Positions 1-8,994 of a DNA stretch of 64,000 nucleotides are shown here, one piece after another. The notes beneath the pieces were generated by a model that saw only the letters and a program-made list of their open reading frames with translations, was not told where the DNA came from and did no database searches. The stretch is taken from contig NZ_JAKZHV010000004.1 in NCBI RefSeq assembly GCF_022568835.1, positions 1 through 64,000 on the forward strand, read 5' to 3'. The position numbers were made by a program, and so were the translations under genes. Origin of the DNA: Arsenicicoccus piscis (GTDB taxonomy: Bacteria > Actinomycetota > Actinomycetes > Actinomycetales > Dermatophilaceae). Each line of letters opens with the position of its first letter. Position 1 is the stretch's first letter.

Positions 1-248
1 GGGCAGAGCCCAGCCTGCAGGACGACGACCTGTCGGCCGTCGAGCTCGACTGGGACGACGACGCGCGCGTGGGCGTGCTGACCCGCGGCGCGCTGCGCAC
101 CGTCGTCTCGCTCGCCGACGGTGCTGCCACCGCGCAGGTGCCGGCCGGCGCCACTGTGGTCGAGCAGTGGGACGACTCCACCGTCGTAGACCCCTCTGGC
201 ACCGTCACGTTCACCGGTCCGGGCGCCGTCGTGGTGCGCCTCCCGTGA
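1..248 (+). CDS. treZ: C-terminal end of a GH13 enzyme, probably malto-oligosyltrehalose trehalohydrolase (partial)
   Basis: The reading frame is open from the left window edge, with codons starting at base 3, to the TGA at 246-248. It gives about 81 residues with no start. The segment has the look of the C-terminal beta-sandwich of trehalohydrolase-type family 13 enzymes: an acidic stretch ending DWDDDARVGVLTRG, then short alternating beta segments, ending AVVVRLP. TreZ would release trehalose from malto-oligosyl trehalose in the cytoplasm. The catalytic barrel lies outside the window, so another GH13 enzyme is possible. The stop overlaps the GTG of the next gene as GTGA, so the two are probably translationally coupled. 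Confidence 0.5.
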   Translation, partial: AEPSLQDDDLSAVELDWDDDARVGVLTRGALRTVVSLADGAATAQVPAGATVVEQWDDSTVVDPSGTVTFTGPGAVVVRLP

Positions 249-907
249 GCGGCTCCGAGGGCACCCCACCCGGCCGTCCGGTGCCTCGCCGCCCCGCGTT
301 CTACTCGCCCGAGGCGATGGAGGCGCACGGCGGGGTGGTGCTCGACCCGGCCGTCCAGTCCGAGATCGCCCACGAGACCGCGCAGATCATCGTGCACGCG
401 GGGCGGGCCGCGACCGACCCGGCCGTCACCGACCGTCTGGTCCGGCTGACCGACGACCTGGGGCTGTCCACGCTCGCCGACCTCTGGGCCCCGCTGCCGG
501 CGCACTCGCTGCCCGGGGCCCTGTGGCGGCTCTACGCCCTGCGCGAGTGGGTGGTGCGCGACGCCGACGGCGCCTCGCGCGACTACGAGGCAGGGCACCG
601 GCACGCCGACGTCCTGCACGCGATCACCGGCGTGGCCGAGCCGCCGGGGCCGATCGAGGTCAAGGAGCTGGCCGACGCCATCCTGCGCGGGGTCTTCTCC
701 GGCGACCTGGACGTCGCACTCGCGCGTGCGGGGGCGTTCTGCCGCATCGTCGCCGCCGGCCGCGCGCACCGTGCCGACTGGTCAGGGGCGGCGTTCGACG
801 ACGACGAGGGCGAGGCCGCGTGGCTCAAGGCCGCCGGCAACATGCAGGTGCTCGGCCAGGACCTCGAGACCTGCGCGCGCCTGTGGCGGCGCGGAGACCT
901 GATCTAG
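245..907 (+). CDS. Conserved actinobacterial protein of unknown function
   Basis: 220 aa from the GTG at 245, which overlaps the preceding stop. The protein is mostly helical, acidic at the C-terminus, and has no signal peptide, membrane segment or known catalytic motif. It begins with a basic, proline-rich stretch and a FYSPEAMEAHGG segment, and contains an LPGALWRLYALREW helix. From memory, relatives occur across actinobacteria and some carry misleading labels such as RNA polymerase subunit; nothing here supports that. The upstream start at 167 is rejected because it lies inside the previous gene. Function unknown; role with the neighbouring trehalose gene is only suggested by the overlap. 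Confidence 0.75.
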   Translation: MSGSEGTPPGRPVPRRPAFYSPEAMEAHGGVVLDPAVQSEIAHETAQIIVHAGRAATDPAVTDRLVRLTDDLGLSTLADLWAPLPAHSLPGALWRLYALREWVVRDADGASRDYEAGHRHADVLHAITGVAEPPGPIEVKELADAILRGVFSGDLDVALARAGAFCRIVAAGRAHRADWSGAAFDDDEGEAAWLKAAGNMQVLGQDLETCARLWRRGDLI

Positions 908-960
908 GGCGACGACCGCTTCGCTTCGGGAACATCCCCGGGCACGCTGCCGTTAAAATG

Positions 961-1050
961 ATTCGTGCGCCGGGCCGCGGTAGCCCCGGGTCCCAAATTA
1001 AGCCGCTACGAGCGGCCACGTGCCGAGAGGCGCTCCCGGTCCGGCGCACC
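961..1050. other. Candidate structured RNA element in the gap after the first operon
   Basis: A 9-bp perfect outer helix (GTGCGCCGG at 965-973 with CCGGCGCAC at 1041-1049) encloses a GCCGCT-ACG-AGCGGC hairpin (about 1000-1014) and a GCC-GAGA-GGC hairpin with a GNRA-type loop (about 1023-1032). No tRNA T-arm or anticodon arm fits. In such GC-rich DNA stems form by chance, so this is only a candidate. Strand unknown. Confidence 0.2.
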
Positions 1051-1094
1051 CACCAACCGCACTGCTACCAGCAGTGCGACGAGCACGTGCCCGC

Positions 1095-1433
1095 TCAGGC
1101 GATCTGGGGCTGCGCAGTCGGCCTGGCCGCGCCACCTGCGTCCTGCAGCCCGCTGTAGAGCTCGCGCAGCGCCACGTCATCGCCGCAGCCGGCCAGCGCG
1201 TGCAGCCGACCGTCCTGACGGGCGGTCTCGCGGGCCCGGCGACCCGGGCCGCGCCAGTGGCACTCGAGGCACATCGCGTGGGCAAAACGGTGGCCGTCAT
1301 CAACACGCCAGGTCGGCTCGGCTCCAAGGTCTGGGGAGGTCATGGCCTTATGGTCGGGCCCCGCTGACCCCCCTGGCAAGACCTGCAGGCTGGGAGTCCC
1401 GTCACAGCGCCGCAGCAGCACGATCAGCCCCAC
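1095..1433 (-). CDS. Small protein with a C2HC zinc-finger-like motif
   Basis: 112 aa, minus strand, ending just downstream of pstB. It carries CLEC, then 18 residues, then HALAGC: a CX2C-X18-HX4C spacing that could hold one zinc ion. The remaining sequence shows no membrane segment and resembles no enzyme I know. Start uncertain: ATG at 1433, or an internal ATG about 30 codons later (MTSPDLGAEP). The 73-bp gap to pstB has no evident terminator, so it could be the last gene of the pst transcript. Similar zinc-ribbon-like small proteins occur in actinobacteria. Role unknown; it may also be a chance ORF. Confidence 0.5.
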   Translation of the reverse strand: MGLIVLLRRCDGTPSLQVLPGGSAGPDHKAMTSPDLGAEPTWRVDDGHRFAHAMCLECHWRGPGRRARETARQDGRLHALAGCGDDVALRELYSGLQDAGGAARPTAQPQIA

Positions 1434-1506
1434 CTTCTGGCTGATCTCCTCGTCCCTACGGGCCTCGGTCGCTGGCGCTCCCTCGTTGCCTCCGGGACGT
1501 CGTCGA

Positions 1507-2283
1507 TCAGCCGAACCGACCGGAGATGTAGTCCTCCGTCGCCTTCTCCGTCGGGTTGTTGAAGATCTTGGTCGTGTCGTCGATCTCGATCAGATTGCCG
1601 GGCTTGCCCTGCGCCGACAGGTTGAAGAACGCGGTGCGGTCCGACACGCGAGCAGCCTGCTGCATGTTGTGCGTGACGATGACGATCGTGTACTTCGGCT
1701 TCAGCTCGGTGATCAGGTCCTCGACGGCGAGGGTGGAGATCGGGTCGAGCGCCGAGCACGGCTCGTCCATCAGCAGCACCTGCGGCTCGACCGCGATGGC
1801 GCGGGCGATGCAGAGGCGCTGCTGCTGACCACCGGACAGGCCGGCGCCCGGCTTGTCGAGGCGGTCCTTGACCTCGTTCCAGAGGTTCGCGCCGCGCAGC
1901 GACCGCTCGACCGTCTCGTCGAGCCGCTTCTTGTTCTTGACCCCGTTGAGCCGCAGCCCGGCCGCGACGTTTTCGTAGATCGTCATGGTGGGGAACGGGT
2001 TGGGCCGCTGGAACACCATGCCGACCGTGCGCCGCACGCCGACCGGGTCGACCGAGGAGCCGTAGAGGTCGGTGCCGTCGAGCAGCACCTTGCCCTCGAC
2101 GCGACCGCCGGGGACGACCTCGTGCATGCGGTTCAGGGTGCGCAGGACCGTGGACTTGCCACAGCCGGAGGACCCGATGAAGGCCGTCACCGACCGGGGC
2201 TCGATGGTCATGGAGACGTCCTCCACGGCCTTGAAGGAGCCGTAGAAGATGCTGAGGTTCTCGACGTCGATGCGCTTCGCCAT
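1507..2283 (-). CDS. pstB: Phosphate ABC transporter ATP-binding protein PstB
   Basis: 258 aa, the usual PstB length. It powers high-affinity phosphate import with PstSCA at the inner face of the membrane. Walker [10 protein letters not shown] is at 37-45, the LSGGQQQ signature at 149-155 and Walker B VLLMDEP at 169-175. The ATG at 2283 is chosen because it gives the family N-terminus ([10 protein letters not shown]) and has an AAGAAGG-type ribosome site about 11 nt upstream; the longer frame adds 21 non-family residues. Last gene of the minus-strand run pstS-pstC-pstA-pstB, 46 bp after pstA. Confidence 0.95.
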   Translation of the reverse strand: MAKRIDVENLSIFYGSFKAVEDVSMTIEPRSVTAFIGSSGCGKSTVLRTLNRMHEVVPGGRVEGKVLLDGTDLYGSSVDPVGVRRTVGMVFQRPNPFPTMTIYENVAAGLRLNGVKNKKRLDETVERSLRGANLWNEVKDRLDKPGAGLSGGQQQRLCIARAIAVEPQVLLMDEPCSALDPISTLAVEDLITELKPKYTIVIVTHNMQQAARVSDRTAFFNLSAQGKPGNLIEIDDTTKIFNNPTEKATEDYISGRFG

Positions 2284-2329
2284 GGGGTGCAGTTGCCTTC
2301 TTCGGTAGAGCGTCTGGTCGGGGGAGTGG

Positions 2330-3268
2330 TCAGGCCTTGACCGCACCGGCGCGGCCGATGAGGCGCCCGGCGAGGTTGAGCAGCAGGATGAGCAGGATCA
2401 GGGTGAGCGCAGCGGCCCACACCCGGTCGTGCGCGGCCGGGAGCGCGAGGTACTGCCGCTCGTCGTTGATCATCGTCGGCAGCGTGGCCATGTTGCCGCT
2501 GAACAGGTCGAAGTTGATGTTCTTGGTGTACGGACCGAGGATCAGCAGCGGTGCCGTCTCGCCCATGACGCGAGCGAGGCCGAGCAGCACGCCGGTGACG
2601 ATGCCGGAGAAGGCCGTCGGCAGCACGACGCTCGCGATGGTCTTCCACTTCGGCACGCCGAGCGCGAGCGAGGCCTCGCGCAGCTCGTTCGGGACGAGCT
2701 TGAGCATCTCCTCGGTAGAGCGCACGATCGTCGGGATCATCAGGAGCACCAGCGACAGCGAGACGGCGACACCGACGCGGTTCCAGCCGAACGTGGTCAC
2801 CCACAGGGCGTAGATGAACAGGGCGGCGACGATGGACGGGACACCGGTGAGGATGTCGACCATGAAGCTGACCGCGCGGGCCAGCCGGCCGCGGCCGTAC
2901 TCGACGAGGTAGATCGCGGTGAAGACACCGATCGGCACCGAGATGAGGCCCGTGACCAGGCCCTGGAGCAGGGTGCCCATGATCGCGTGGTAGGCGCCGC
3001 CGCCCTCGCGGCGCGTGGTGATGCCGCGCATCGAGTGCGTCCACCACTCCGACTGCATCAGGTTCTGGCCGCCGAACGAGATGACCTGCCACAAGATCCA
3101 CACGAGCGGTGAGAGCGCGAGCAGGAAGGCGGCCCACATGACGACCTTGGCGATCAGGTCCTTGGTCTTGCGCCCGCCGGACGCGGTGGTGAACAGCGGG
3201 TCACGATGACGCGCGCCGGAGCTGTCGGGGTCGTTGGCGGCCGTGGTGGCCGTGGCGGTGTGGCTCAT
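2330..3268 (-). CDS. pstA: Phosphate ABC transporter permease PstA
   Basis: 312 aa integral membrane protein, with about six hydrophobic segments and the permease loop [16 protein letters not shown] that docks on PstB. A soluble Thr/Ala-rich N-terminus of about 40 residues precedes the first membrane helix. The ATG at 3268 overlaps the pstC stop as ATGA, so translation is coupled. Forms the transmembrane channel with PstC. Expected to follow the PHO-box promoter ahead of pstS. Confidence 0.95.
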   Translation of the reverse strand: MSHTATATTAANDPDSSGARHRDPLFTTASGGRKTKDLIAKVVMWAAFLLALSPLVWILWQVISFGGQNLMQSEWWTHSMRGITTRREGGGAYHAIMGTLLQGLVTGLISVPIGVFTAIYLVEYGRGRLARAVSFMVDILTGVPSIVAALFIYALWVTTFGWNRVGVAVSLSLVLLMIPTIVRSTEEMLKLVPNELREASLALGVPKWKTIASVVLPTAFSGIVTGVLLGLARVMGETAPLLILGPYTKNINFDLFSGNMATLPTMINDERQYLALPAAHDRVWAAALTLILLILLLNLAGRLIGRAGAVKA

Positions 3269-4254
3269 TCGGTGAAGGCCTTCCGGCGCTCGATGACGAT
3301 TCGCGCGATGGCGTTGACGACGAAGGTGAGGACGAACAGCACCAGACCGGCGGCGATGTAGGCGCCGGTCTTCTCGGGCGAGTCGAACTCGGCGGCGTTG
3401 TTGGCGATGAGCGAGGCGAACGTCGCGCCACCGTTGAACAGCGACCAGCTCCACGGCGACCCGGGCGCCAGCGCAGACAGGATCATGGTCACGGCGATCG
3501 TCTCGCCGAGCGCGCGGCCGAGGGCCAGCATGGCGGCGGAGATCACGCCGGGCTGGCCGTAGGGCAGCACCGCGGTGCGGATCATCTCCCACTTGGTGGC
3601 GCCGAGCGCGAGCGCGGCCTCCTTGTGCGTGCGCGGGGTCTGGCTGAAGACCTCGCGGGACAGTGCGGTGACGATCGGCAGGATCATGATCGCCAGCACG
3701 ATGCCGACGACGAACAGGCTCGACTGGTACTTCGGGGCGAACAGCGGGATCCAGCCGAGGGTGCTACCGAGCCAGTTCTGCAGCGGTCCGACGAACGGCG
3801 TGAAGGTCGCGACGCCCCAGAGGCCATAGACGATGGACGGCACCGCAGCGAGCAGGTCCACCAGCTGGGCCGCGGGCCGCGCGAGCCAGCGGGGAGCGTA
3901 CTCGGTGATGAACAGGGCGACCGCGACGCCTACGGGGACGGCGAGCAGCATGGCGATGATCGAGGTGACCACCGTCGCCCAGAGCAGGTCACGGACTCCG
4001 AAGCGCAGCGGCTCGGAGTCGACGTTCCACTCCCGGCTCCACAAGAAGTTGACCTGGTCCTTGGCGATCGCCGGGATGGCCTGGGCGAGCAGGAAGACCC
4101 CCACGAGGGTGACCAGCGCGATGACGATCGTGCCGGCGAGGGTCGCCGAGCCCCCGAAGAGTCGGTCGCCGAGGCGACCCGGTCCGCGGGGGACCTCGGT
4201 GGGCTCCTGACCGGACGGTGGCTCCAGGTCGACGGGGACACCGGTGACTGACAT
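3265..4254 (-). CDS. pstC: Phosphate ABC transporter permease PstC
   Basis: 329 aa membrane protein with about six hydrophobic helices and the coupling loop HKEAALALGATKWEMIR. It pairs with PstA. I start at the ATG at 4254, about 9 nt after a GAGGAA ribosome site, rather than the in-frame GTG at 4269 that overlaps that site. The 103-bp gap to pstS contains a strong 12-bp hairpin that probably lowers pstCAB expression relative to pstS. The stop overlaps pstA. Confidence 0.95.
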   Translation of the reverse strand: MSVTGVPVDLEPPSGQEPTEVPRGPGRLGDRLFGGSATLAGTIVIALVTLVGVFLLAQAIPAIAKDQVNFLWSREWNVDSEPLRFGVRDLLWATVVTSIIAMLLAVPVGVAVALFITEYAPRWLARPAAQLVDLLAAVPSIVYGLWGVATFTPFVGPLQNWLGSTLGWIPLFAPKYQSSLFVVGIVLAIMILPIVTALSREVFSQTPRTHKEAALALGATKWEMIRTAVLPYGQPGVISAAMLALGRALGETIAVTMILSALAPGSPWSWSLFNGGATFASLIANNAAEFDSPEKTGAYIAAGLVLFVLTFVVNAIARIVIERRKAFTE

Positions 4255-4308
4255 GGGGGCGTTCCTCACTTCACGGGGGCTGGGTGCCGTGCCAGAGGCT
4301 ACGGCAGA

Positions 4309-4351
4309 CCGGCGGGTGTGGCCGAGGACGAACCCCGGTCACACCCGCCGG
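4309..4351 (-). terminator. Hairpin between pstS and pstC (attenuator or mRNA stabiliser)
   Basis: A perfect 12-bp inverted repeat, CCGGCGGGTGTG (4309-4320) with CACACCCGCCGG (4340-4351), lies between the pstS stop and the pstC start. There is no U-run, so partial termination or protection of the pstS 3' end is more likely than full termination. This would give the binding protein in excess over the permease. Confidence 0.6.
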
Positions 4352-4357
4352 TGGGTG

Positions 4358-5497
4358 TCACTGAAGGGCGGCGACGGCGGTCGCGACCTTGGACTGGACC
4401 TCGTCCGGCAGCGGGGCGTAGCCCATGTCGGTGAGGCTCTTCTGGAAGTCGGTCCCGGAGAAGCTCTCGAGGAAGCCCTTGATGACCTTGCCCTTGGTCG
4501 CGTCGGCGGCCTTGGAGCAGACGATCTCGTAGGTCACGAGGACGATCGGGTAGGCCCCGGCCTCCTTGGTGGCGTAGTCGAGCTTGAGCGACAGGTTGTT
4601 GCCGGTGCCGGTGACCTTGGCGGCGGCGACGGCCTTGCCGGCGGACTCGCCGGTCAGCTCGACGGCGCCGGCGCCGGAGTCGATCTGGGCGATGCCGAGC
4701 TGGTTGTCCTTCGCGTAGGACCACTCGGTGTAGGTGACGCCACCCTCGGTGGACTTCACGGCGGAGGAGACGCCCGCGGACTTCTCCTTGCCCTCACCCT
4801 TGCCGGACCACTTCTTCGCCGGGTCGGCCGTCCACTTGGTGGGGGCCGCGGCCTTGAGGTACTTGGTGAAGTTCTCGGTGGTGCCCGACTCGTCGGACCG
4901 GAAGAAGACCTTGATGGGCTCGCTCGGCAGCGTGACGCCGGGGTTGAGCTTGGCGATGGCCGGGTCGTTCCAGGTGGTGATCTTCGCGTTGAAGATGTCT
5001 GCAGCGACGTCGGCGTTGAGGATGAGCTTGTCGACGCCCTTGACGTTGAACGCGATGGCGATCGGGCCGGTGACCATGGGGAGGTTCCAGGCGGGGGAGG
5101 CGCAGGCCTTGTCGGCCTCGGCCTGCTCGATCTTGCCGTCCGAGCCCGCGGCGGTCTTGAGCGCCGAGTCGGAGCCGGCGAAGTCGGCCTGCTTGGCGAT
5201 GAACTGCTTGATGCCCGCACCCGAACCGGTGGCGTTGTAGTTGATGGTCGCGTCGGCGCACTTGTCCTGGTAGGCCGAGATGGCCTCCTCGATGGCGGCC
5301 TTCTGGGCGGAGGAGCCCTCGGCGGAGACGGTGCCGCTCGGGCAGTCCGCCGAGGAGGCTGCGCCGCCCGCGGTGCCGGTCGAGCCGGAGCCGTTGGAGC
5401 CGGTCGTGCCGGTGTTGTTGTCCGAACCGCACGCGCCGAGCGCGAGGGTGCCGGCGAGCGCGACAAGGGTGAGCGCGGACATCCGCTGAATCTTCAC
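4358..5497 (-). CDS. pstS: Phosphate-binding lipoprotein PstS
   Basis: 379 aa. An N-terminal lipoprotein signal ends in LALGAC, followed by a Gly/Ser/Thr/Asn linker and a PstS-like binding fold containing SVSAEGSSAQ-type and SDSAL phosphate-binding segments. The protein is anchored outside the membrane and delivers phosphate to PstCA. The GTG at 5497 is chosen because it gives a normal short signal and has GGAAGG 8 nt upstream; the frame continues 33 codons further into the promoter. A PHO box lies about 93-114 nt upstream. Confidence 0.95.
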   Translation of the reverse strand: MKIQRMSALTLVALAGTLALGACGSDNNTGTTGSNGSGSTGTAGGAASSADCPSGTVSAEGSSAQKAAIEEAISAYQDKCADATINYNATGSGAGIKQFIAKQADFAGSDSALKTAAGSDGKIEQAEADKACASPAWNLPMVTGPIAIAFNVKGVDKLILNADVAADIFNAKITTWNDPAIAKLNPGVTLPSEPIKVFFRSDESGTTENFTKYLKAAAPTKWTADPAKKWSGKGEGKEKSAGVSSAVKSTEGGVTYTEWSYAKDNQLGIAQIDSGAGAVELTGESAGKAVAAAKVTGTGNNLSLKLDYATKEAGAYPIVLVTYEIVCSKAADATKGKVIKGFLESFSGTDFQKSLTDMGYAPLPDEVQSKVATAVAALQ

Positions 5498-5557
5498 TTC
5501 AGGTGCCTTCCACAGCAGGTACAAGGACGGGGACCTGGCGCGTCCCACTGACCTTGA

Positions 5558-5611
5558 CGGTAGGGAGACCGGATGACGCACTGGCTGGGGCTTCATGAAC
5601 GCACCGTGAAC
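5558..5611 (-). promoter_or_regulatory. PHO box and promoter of pstS
   Basis: On the minus strand two adjacent 11-nt direct repeats read GTTCACGGTGC (5601-5611) and GTTCATGAAGC (5590-5600). They match the Streptomyces-type PHO box built from 11-nt units beginning GTTCAYC. A TACCGT candidate -10 lies at 5558-5563, 26 nt downstream. This is the expected binding site for phosphorylated PhoP, whose gene is in this window. Confidence 0.75.
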
Positions 5612-5642
5612 GCCAGCGGACGATTCACCCCTCAGCCGCTGC

Positions 5643-6677
5643 TCAGGGCAGGTGGCGCTCGACGGCGACGACCTGGGCGGTGGCCCCGCGCCCGACCAGG
5701 TGCAGCACCACGACCTCCCCCTTGGCCATCCCGAGGTCGGCGGCCTCGTGCAGGGCCTCCGCGATCGCGTCGCGCTCGGCGGCCGTGGCCGCCCCGGCCG
5801 CGTCGGCGCCCTGCTGCGGTTCCTCGGGGTGCTGCAGGTGGGCCTGCAGGGCCTCCAGCAGGTCCGGCAGCACGGGGCCGTGCGAGCACAGCGCCGTCGG
5901 CACCGCTCGCTCCAGGGCGCGGCGCAGGTGCCGCACCGCCTTGCCGGGATGCTCGAGGTAGCCCTCCTCGGACAGTCCCGTCTTGCGGTGCAGCTCGCGT
6001 CCAGTCGCCTCGGCGTAGGGGGCGAGCGTCTCGACGCAGCGGGTCGAGCCGGAGGTGACCAGCCGGTCTACGCCGAAGGCTGCGAGGAGGGGCACGATCG
6101 CCTCGGCGCGGGCGCGGCCGGTGGCGTCGAGCGGACGCAGCCAGTCGTCCTTGGACCACTTGCCCCGGGGCACGGCCTTCGCGTGGCGCACGATCGCCAG
6201 CGGCCAGGTCTCGAGGGTGCCGGCCTGGTCGTGCCGGACCACGGCACGCAGCTGCTCGCGGTCGCGCGCGTAGTCGAGCCGGGTCATGGCCGACGGGACG
6301 TCCAGCCAGGCGACCTCGTCGATCTCGTTCAGCAGCCGACCGTGCCCGCCGACGACCTCGCCGGCCCAGTAGCGGACCTGCTTGTCGGCCACCTGGCCGC
6401 GCTTGTCGACGAAGGAGTACTCGGCGAGCGGCAGCGGCCGGCCGAGCCGCACCTGCAAGCCGGTCTCCTCCTCGACCTCGCGCACGGCGGCGACCGGCCA
6501 GTCCTCGCCGGGGTCGAGCTTGCCCTTGGCCCAGGACCAGTCGTCGTAGGCGGGACGGTGGACGAGGGCTACCTCGAGCCGGTCGCCGCGACGGCGCCAC
6601 GGGAGCGCGCCGGCGGCGCCGATGACCGGTCGGTCACCGCTCGCAGGGATGGGCAGAGGCGAGGGGTGTGGTGCCAT
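5643..6677 (-). CDS. mutT1: Two-domain Nudix hydrolase and histidine phosphatase, MutT1 type
   Basis: 344 aa. The N-terminal half is a Nudix domain with box GKLDPGEDW...REVEEETGL at about 52-74. The C-terminal half is a histidine-phosphatase domain opening with IVRHAKA near residue 163. The arrangement matches mycobacterial MutT1, which hydrolyses 8-oxo-(d)GTP and dinucleoside polyphosphates in the cytoplasm. The gene follows ppk by 15 bp, the same order as in mycobacteria, so the two are probably co-transcribed. An Ala/Gln-rich insert (about 290-310) precedes the C-terminal beta strand. Confidence 0.9.
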   Translation of the reverse strand: MAPHPSPLPIPASGDRPVIGAAGALPWRRRGDRLEVALVHRPAYDDWSWAKGKLDPGEDWPVAAVREVEEETGLQVRLGRPLPLAEYSFVDKRGQVADKQVRYWAGEVVGGHGRLLNEIDEVAWLDVPSAMTRLDYARDREQLRAVVRHDQAGTLETWPLAIVRHAKAVPRGKWSKDDWLRPLDATGRARAEAIVPLLAAFGVDRLVTSGSTRCVETLAPYAEATGRELHRKTGLSEEGYLEHPGKAVRHLRRALERAVPTALCSHGPVLPDLLEALQAHLQHPEEPQQGADAAGAATAAERDAIAEALHEAADLGMAKGEVVVLHLVGRGATAQVVAVERHLP

Positions 6678-6692
6678 GGTGTGCGGGCCCGA

Positions 6693-8942
6693 TCAGGCGC
6701 GGGCCGACTTGCGACGTCGCTTGGCGTGCATGTCGGCGAGGGCGGCCTGGTGGTCGAGCAGCGGCTCGCCGTCCTCGTCGACGTGGTGGCGGACCCAGCG
6801 GTCGTCCTCGAGCGCCCAGTTGGACGTGGTGTCGGCCATGGCCTGGTCGATCATGTCCTGGCACTGCTTGAGGTGGGCCGGGTCGGTGAGCCGCACCAGG
6901 GCCTCGACGCGGCGGTCGAGGTTGCGGTGCATCATGTCGGCGCTGCCGATGTAGGTCTGCGGGTCCCCGTCGTTGCCGAACGTGTAGACCCGCGAGTGCT
7001 CGAGGAACCGGCCAAGGACCGAGCGGACCCGGATGTTGTCGGACAGCCCCGGCACGCCGGCGCGCAGCGCGCAGATGCCACGGACGAAGACGTCGACCTT
7101 CACCCCGGCCTGCGACGCGCGGTAGAGCGCGTCGATGAAGGCCTCGTCGACGATCGAGTTGACCTTCACCCCGATGTAGGCGGGGCGCCCGGCCTTGGCG
7201 TGCTCGATCTCGCGCTCGACGTTGTCGATCAGGCCCGAGCGCAGGCTGCGCGGGGCGACCAGCAGCCGCTTGAACCGGCTGCGTGGCGCCCAGCCCGAGA
7301 GCTGGTTGAACAGCCGGGTCAGGTCCTCGCCGGCCTGCGGGTCGCAGGTGAGCAGGCCCAGGTCCTCGTAGAGCCGGGCGGTCTTGGGGTTGTAGTTGCC
7401 GGTGCCGATGTGGCAGTAGCGACGCAGCCCCTCGGGCTCCTGGCGGACCACGAGGCACAGCTTGGCGTGGGTCTTCAGCCCCACGACGCCGTAGACCACG
7501 TGGACGCCGTAGTGCTCGAGGCGCCGGGCCCAGGCGATGTTGTTGGACTCGTCGAACCGGGCCTTGATCTCGACCACGGCGACGACCTGCTTGCCCGCCT
7601 CGGCGGCCGCGATGAGGGCGTCCACGATGGGGGAGTCGCCGCTCGTGCGGTAGAGGGTCTGCTTGATCGCCAGCACCTTGGGGTCGGCAGCCGCCTGCTC
7701 GACGAACGCCTGCACCGAGGTGGAGAACGAGTTGTAGGGGTGCTGGAGCAGGATCTCCTTGCGCCGCATCGCGGCGAAGATGTCCGGCGCCTCCGAGCGC
7801 TCGGTGGGCGCGAGGTCGGGGTGGGTGCGCGCGACGAACTTCGGGTAGTGCAGGCTCGAGCGCTCGACGTCGGCCACCACGTTGAGGCCGCGCAGGTCGA
7901 GCGGCGCGGGGAGCCGGAACACCTCTTGGTCGCTGACGTTGAGCTCGCGCATGAGCAGGTGCAGCACGTGGTCGCTGATCTCCTCCTCGACCTCCAGGCG
8001 CACCGGGGCGCCGAACCGGCGTCGGGAGATCTCCTTCTCGAGGGCCTTGAGGAGGTTCTCGGCGTCGTCCTCCTCGACCTCCAGGTCCTCGTTGCGGGTG
8101 ACTCGGAACAGGTAGTGGTCGACGACCTCCATGCCGGGGAAGAGCAGCCCGAGCTGGGCGGAGATGATGTCCTCGAGCGGCACGAAGCGCACGCTGAGGT
8201 GGTCGTGGGGGTCGGGGTTGGGCACCCGCAGGAGGCGGGGCAGCAGGTCCGGGACCTTGAGCCGCGCGAAGTGCTCGGCCTGGGTGCGGGGGTTGAGCAG
8301 GGTGACGGCGAGGTTGAGCGACAGCCCTGAGATGTAGGGGAACGGGTGCGCGGGGTCCACCGCCAGCGGGGTGAGCACCGGGAAGATGTCGCGCCGGAAG
8401 ACCTGCTCGAGCGAGGCCTGCTCGTCGGGCGTCAGGTCGCCCCAGCGCAGGATGTGGATGCCCTCGGCGTCCAGCTGCGGCGCGATGTCGTCGCGGAAGG
8501 ACGCCGCCTGGCGCTCCATCAGCTCGTGCGAGACCTGCATGATCGAGTCGAGCACCTCGCGGGGCTCCAGCCCGGCGGCGGAGCGCACGGCCATGCCGGT
8601 CTCGAGGCGGCGCTTGAGGCCGGCGACCCGGACCATGAAGAACTCGTCGAGGTTGCTCGTGAAGATCGCGAGGAAACGGGCCCGCTCGAGCAGCGGCACC
8701 GTCGGGTCCATGGCGAGCTGCAGGACGCGCTCGTTGAACTGCAGCCAGGACAGCTCGCGGTCGAGGAAGCGGTCGGCGGGCAGCGACTCGGGGTCGGTGT
8801 CGCCCGCCGCGGTCAGCGGCGCGAACCGGCCGTCGGCGGTGCGGGGGCGCGCGCTGGTCGAGGAGCGCACGAGGGTGGACCCGGCCGCCTCGGTGCCGTT
8901 GGCGTTGGCGGGCTGGGTCTGGACCTCGGTGTCGCTCGGCAT
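6693..8942 (-). CDS. ppk: Polyphosphate kinase 1
   Basis: 749 aa, normal for actinobacterial Ppk1. It polymerises the gamma phosphate of ATP into polyphosphate at the membrane face. A Ser/Thr/Ala-rich N-terminal tail of about 55 residues precedes the family start [14 protein letters not shown]. The autophosphorylated histidine lies in GLKTHAK, and the second phospholipase-D-like half has [13 protein letters not shown]. The ATG at 8942 is chosen over an upstream frame that runs into mshD. A CACGAT hexamer ends 6 nt before this ATG, suggesting a leaderless transcript. Position between pst and glnR fits phosphate storage. Confidence 0.95.
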   Translation of the reverse strand: MPSDTEVQTQPANANGTEAAGSTLVRSSTSARPRTADGRFAPLTAAGDTDPESLPADRFLDRELSWLQFNERVLQLAMDPTVPLLERARFLAIFTSNLDEFFMVRVAGLKRRLETGMAVRSAAGLEPREVLDSIMQVSHELMERQAASFRDDIAPQLDAEGIHILRWGDLTPDEQASLEQVFRRDIFPVLTPLAVDPAHPFPYISGLSLNLAVTLLNPRTQAEHFARLKVPDLLPRLLRVPNPDPHDHLSVRFVPLEDIISAQLGLLFPGMEVVDHYLFRVTRNEDLEVEEDDAENLLKALEKEISRRRFGAPVRLEVEEEISDHVLHLLMRELNVSDQEVFRLPAPLDLRGLNVVADVERSSLHYPKFVARTHPDLAPTERSEAPDIFAAMRRKEILLQHPYNSFSTSVQAFVEQAAADPKVLAIKQTLYRTSGDSPIVDALIAAAEAGKQVVAVVEIKARFDESNNIAWARRLEHYGVHVVYGVVGLKTHAKLCLVVRQEPEGLRRYCHIGTGNYNPKTARLYEDLGLLTCDPQAGEDLTRLFNQLSGWAPRSRFKRLLVAPRSLRSGLIDNVEREIEHAKAGRPAYIGVKVNSIVDEAFIDALYRASQAGVKVDVFVRGICALRAGVPGLSDNIRVRSVLGRFLEHSRVYTFGNDGDPQTYIGSADMMHRNLDRRVEALVRLTDPAHLKQCQDMIDQAMADTTSNWALEDDRWVRHHVDEDGEPLLDHQAALADMHAKRRRKSARA

Positions 8943-8948
8943 GGGCCC

Positions 8949-8954
8949 ATCGTG
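8949..8954 (-). promoter_or_regulatory. Candidate leaderless -10 of ppk
   Basis: Minus-strand CACGAT with a 6-nt spacer (GGGCCC) to the ppk ATG. The same CACGAT plus 6-nt arrangement precedes the genes starting at 14009, 33055 and 54488. Confidence 0.4.
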
Positions 8955-8994
8955 CCACCGATGCGTGGTGGCCGAAACCCAGCGCGAGCACGGG

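Noticed and set aside
965..1050. tRNA or tRNA-like gene
   Set aside because: A 7-bp acceptor-like helix exists but no TTC-type T-loop or anticodon arm can be placed on either strand.
4244..5551. Long ORFs on the strand opposite known genes (for example 435 aa over pstS)
   Set aside because: They are mirror frames caused by high GC; their products are Gly/Val/Asp/Arg-biased and match no family.
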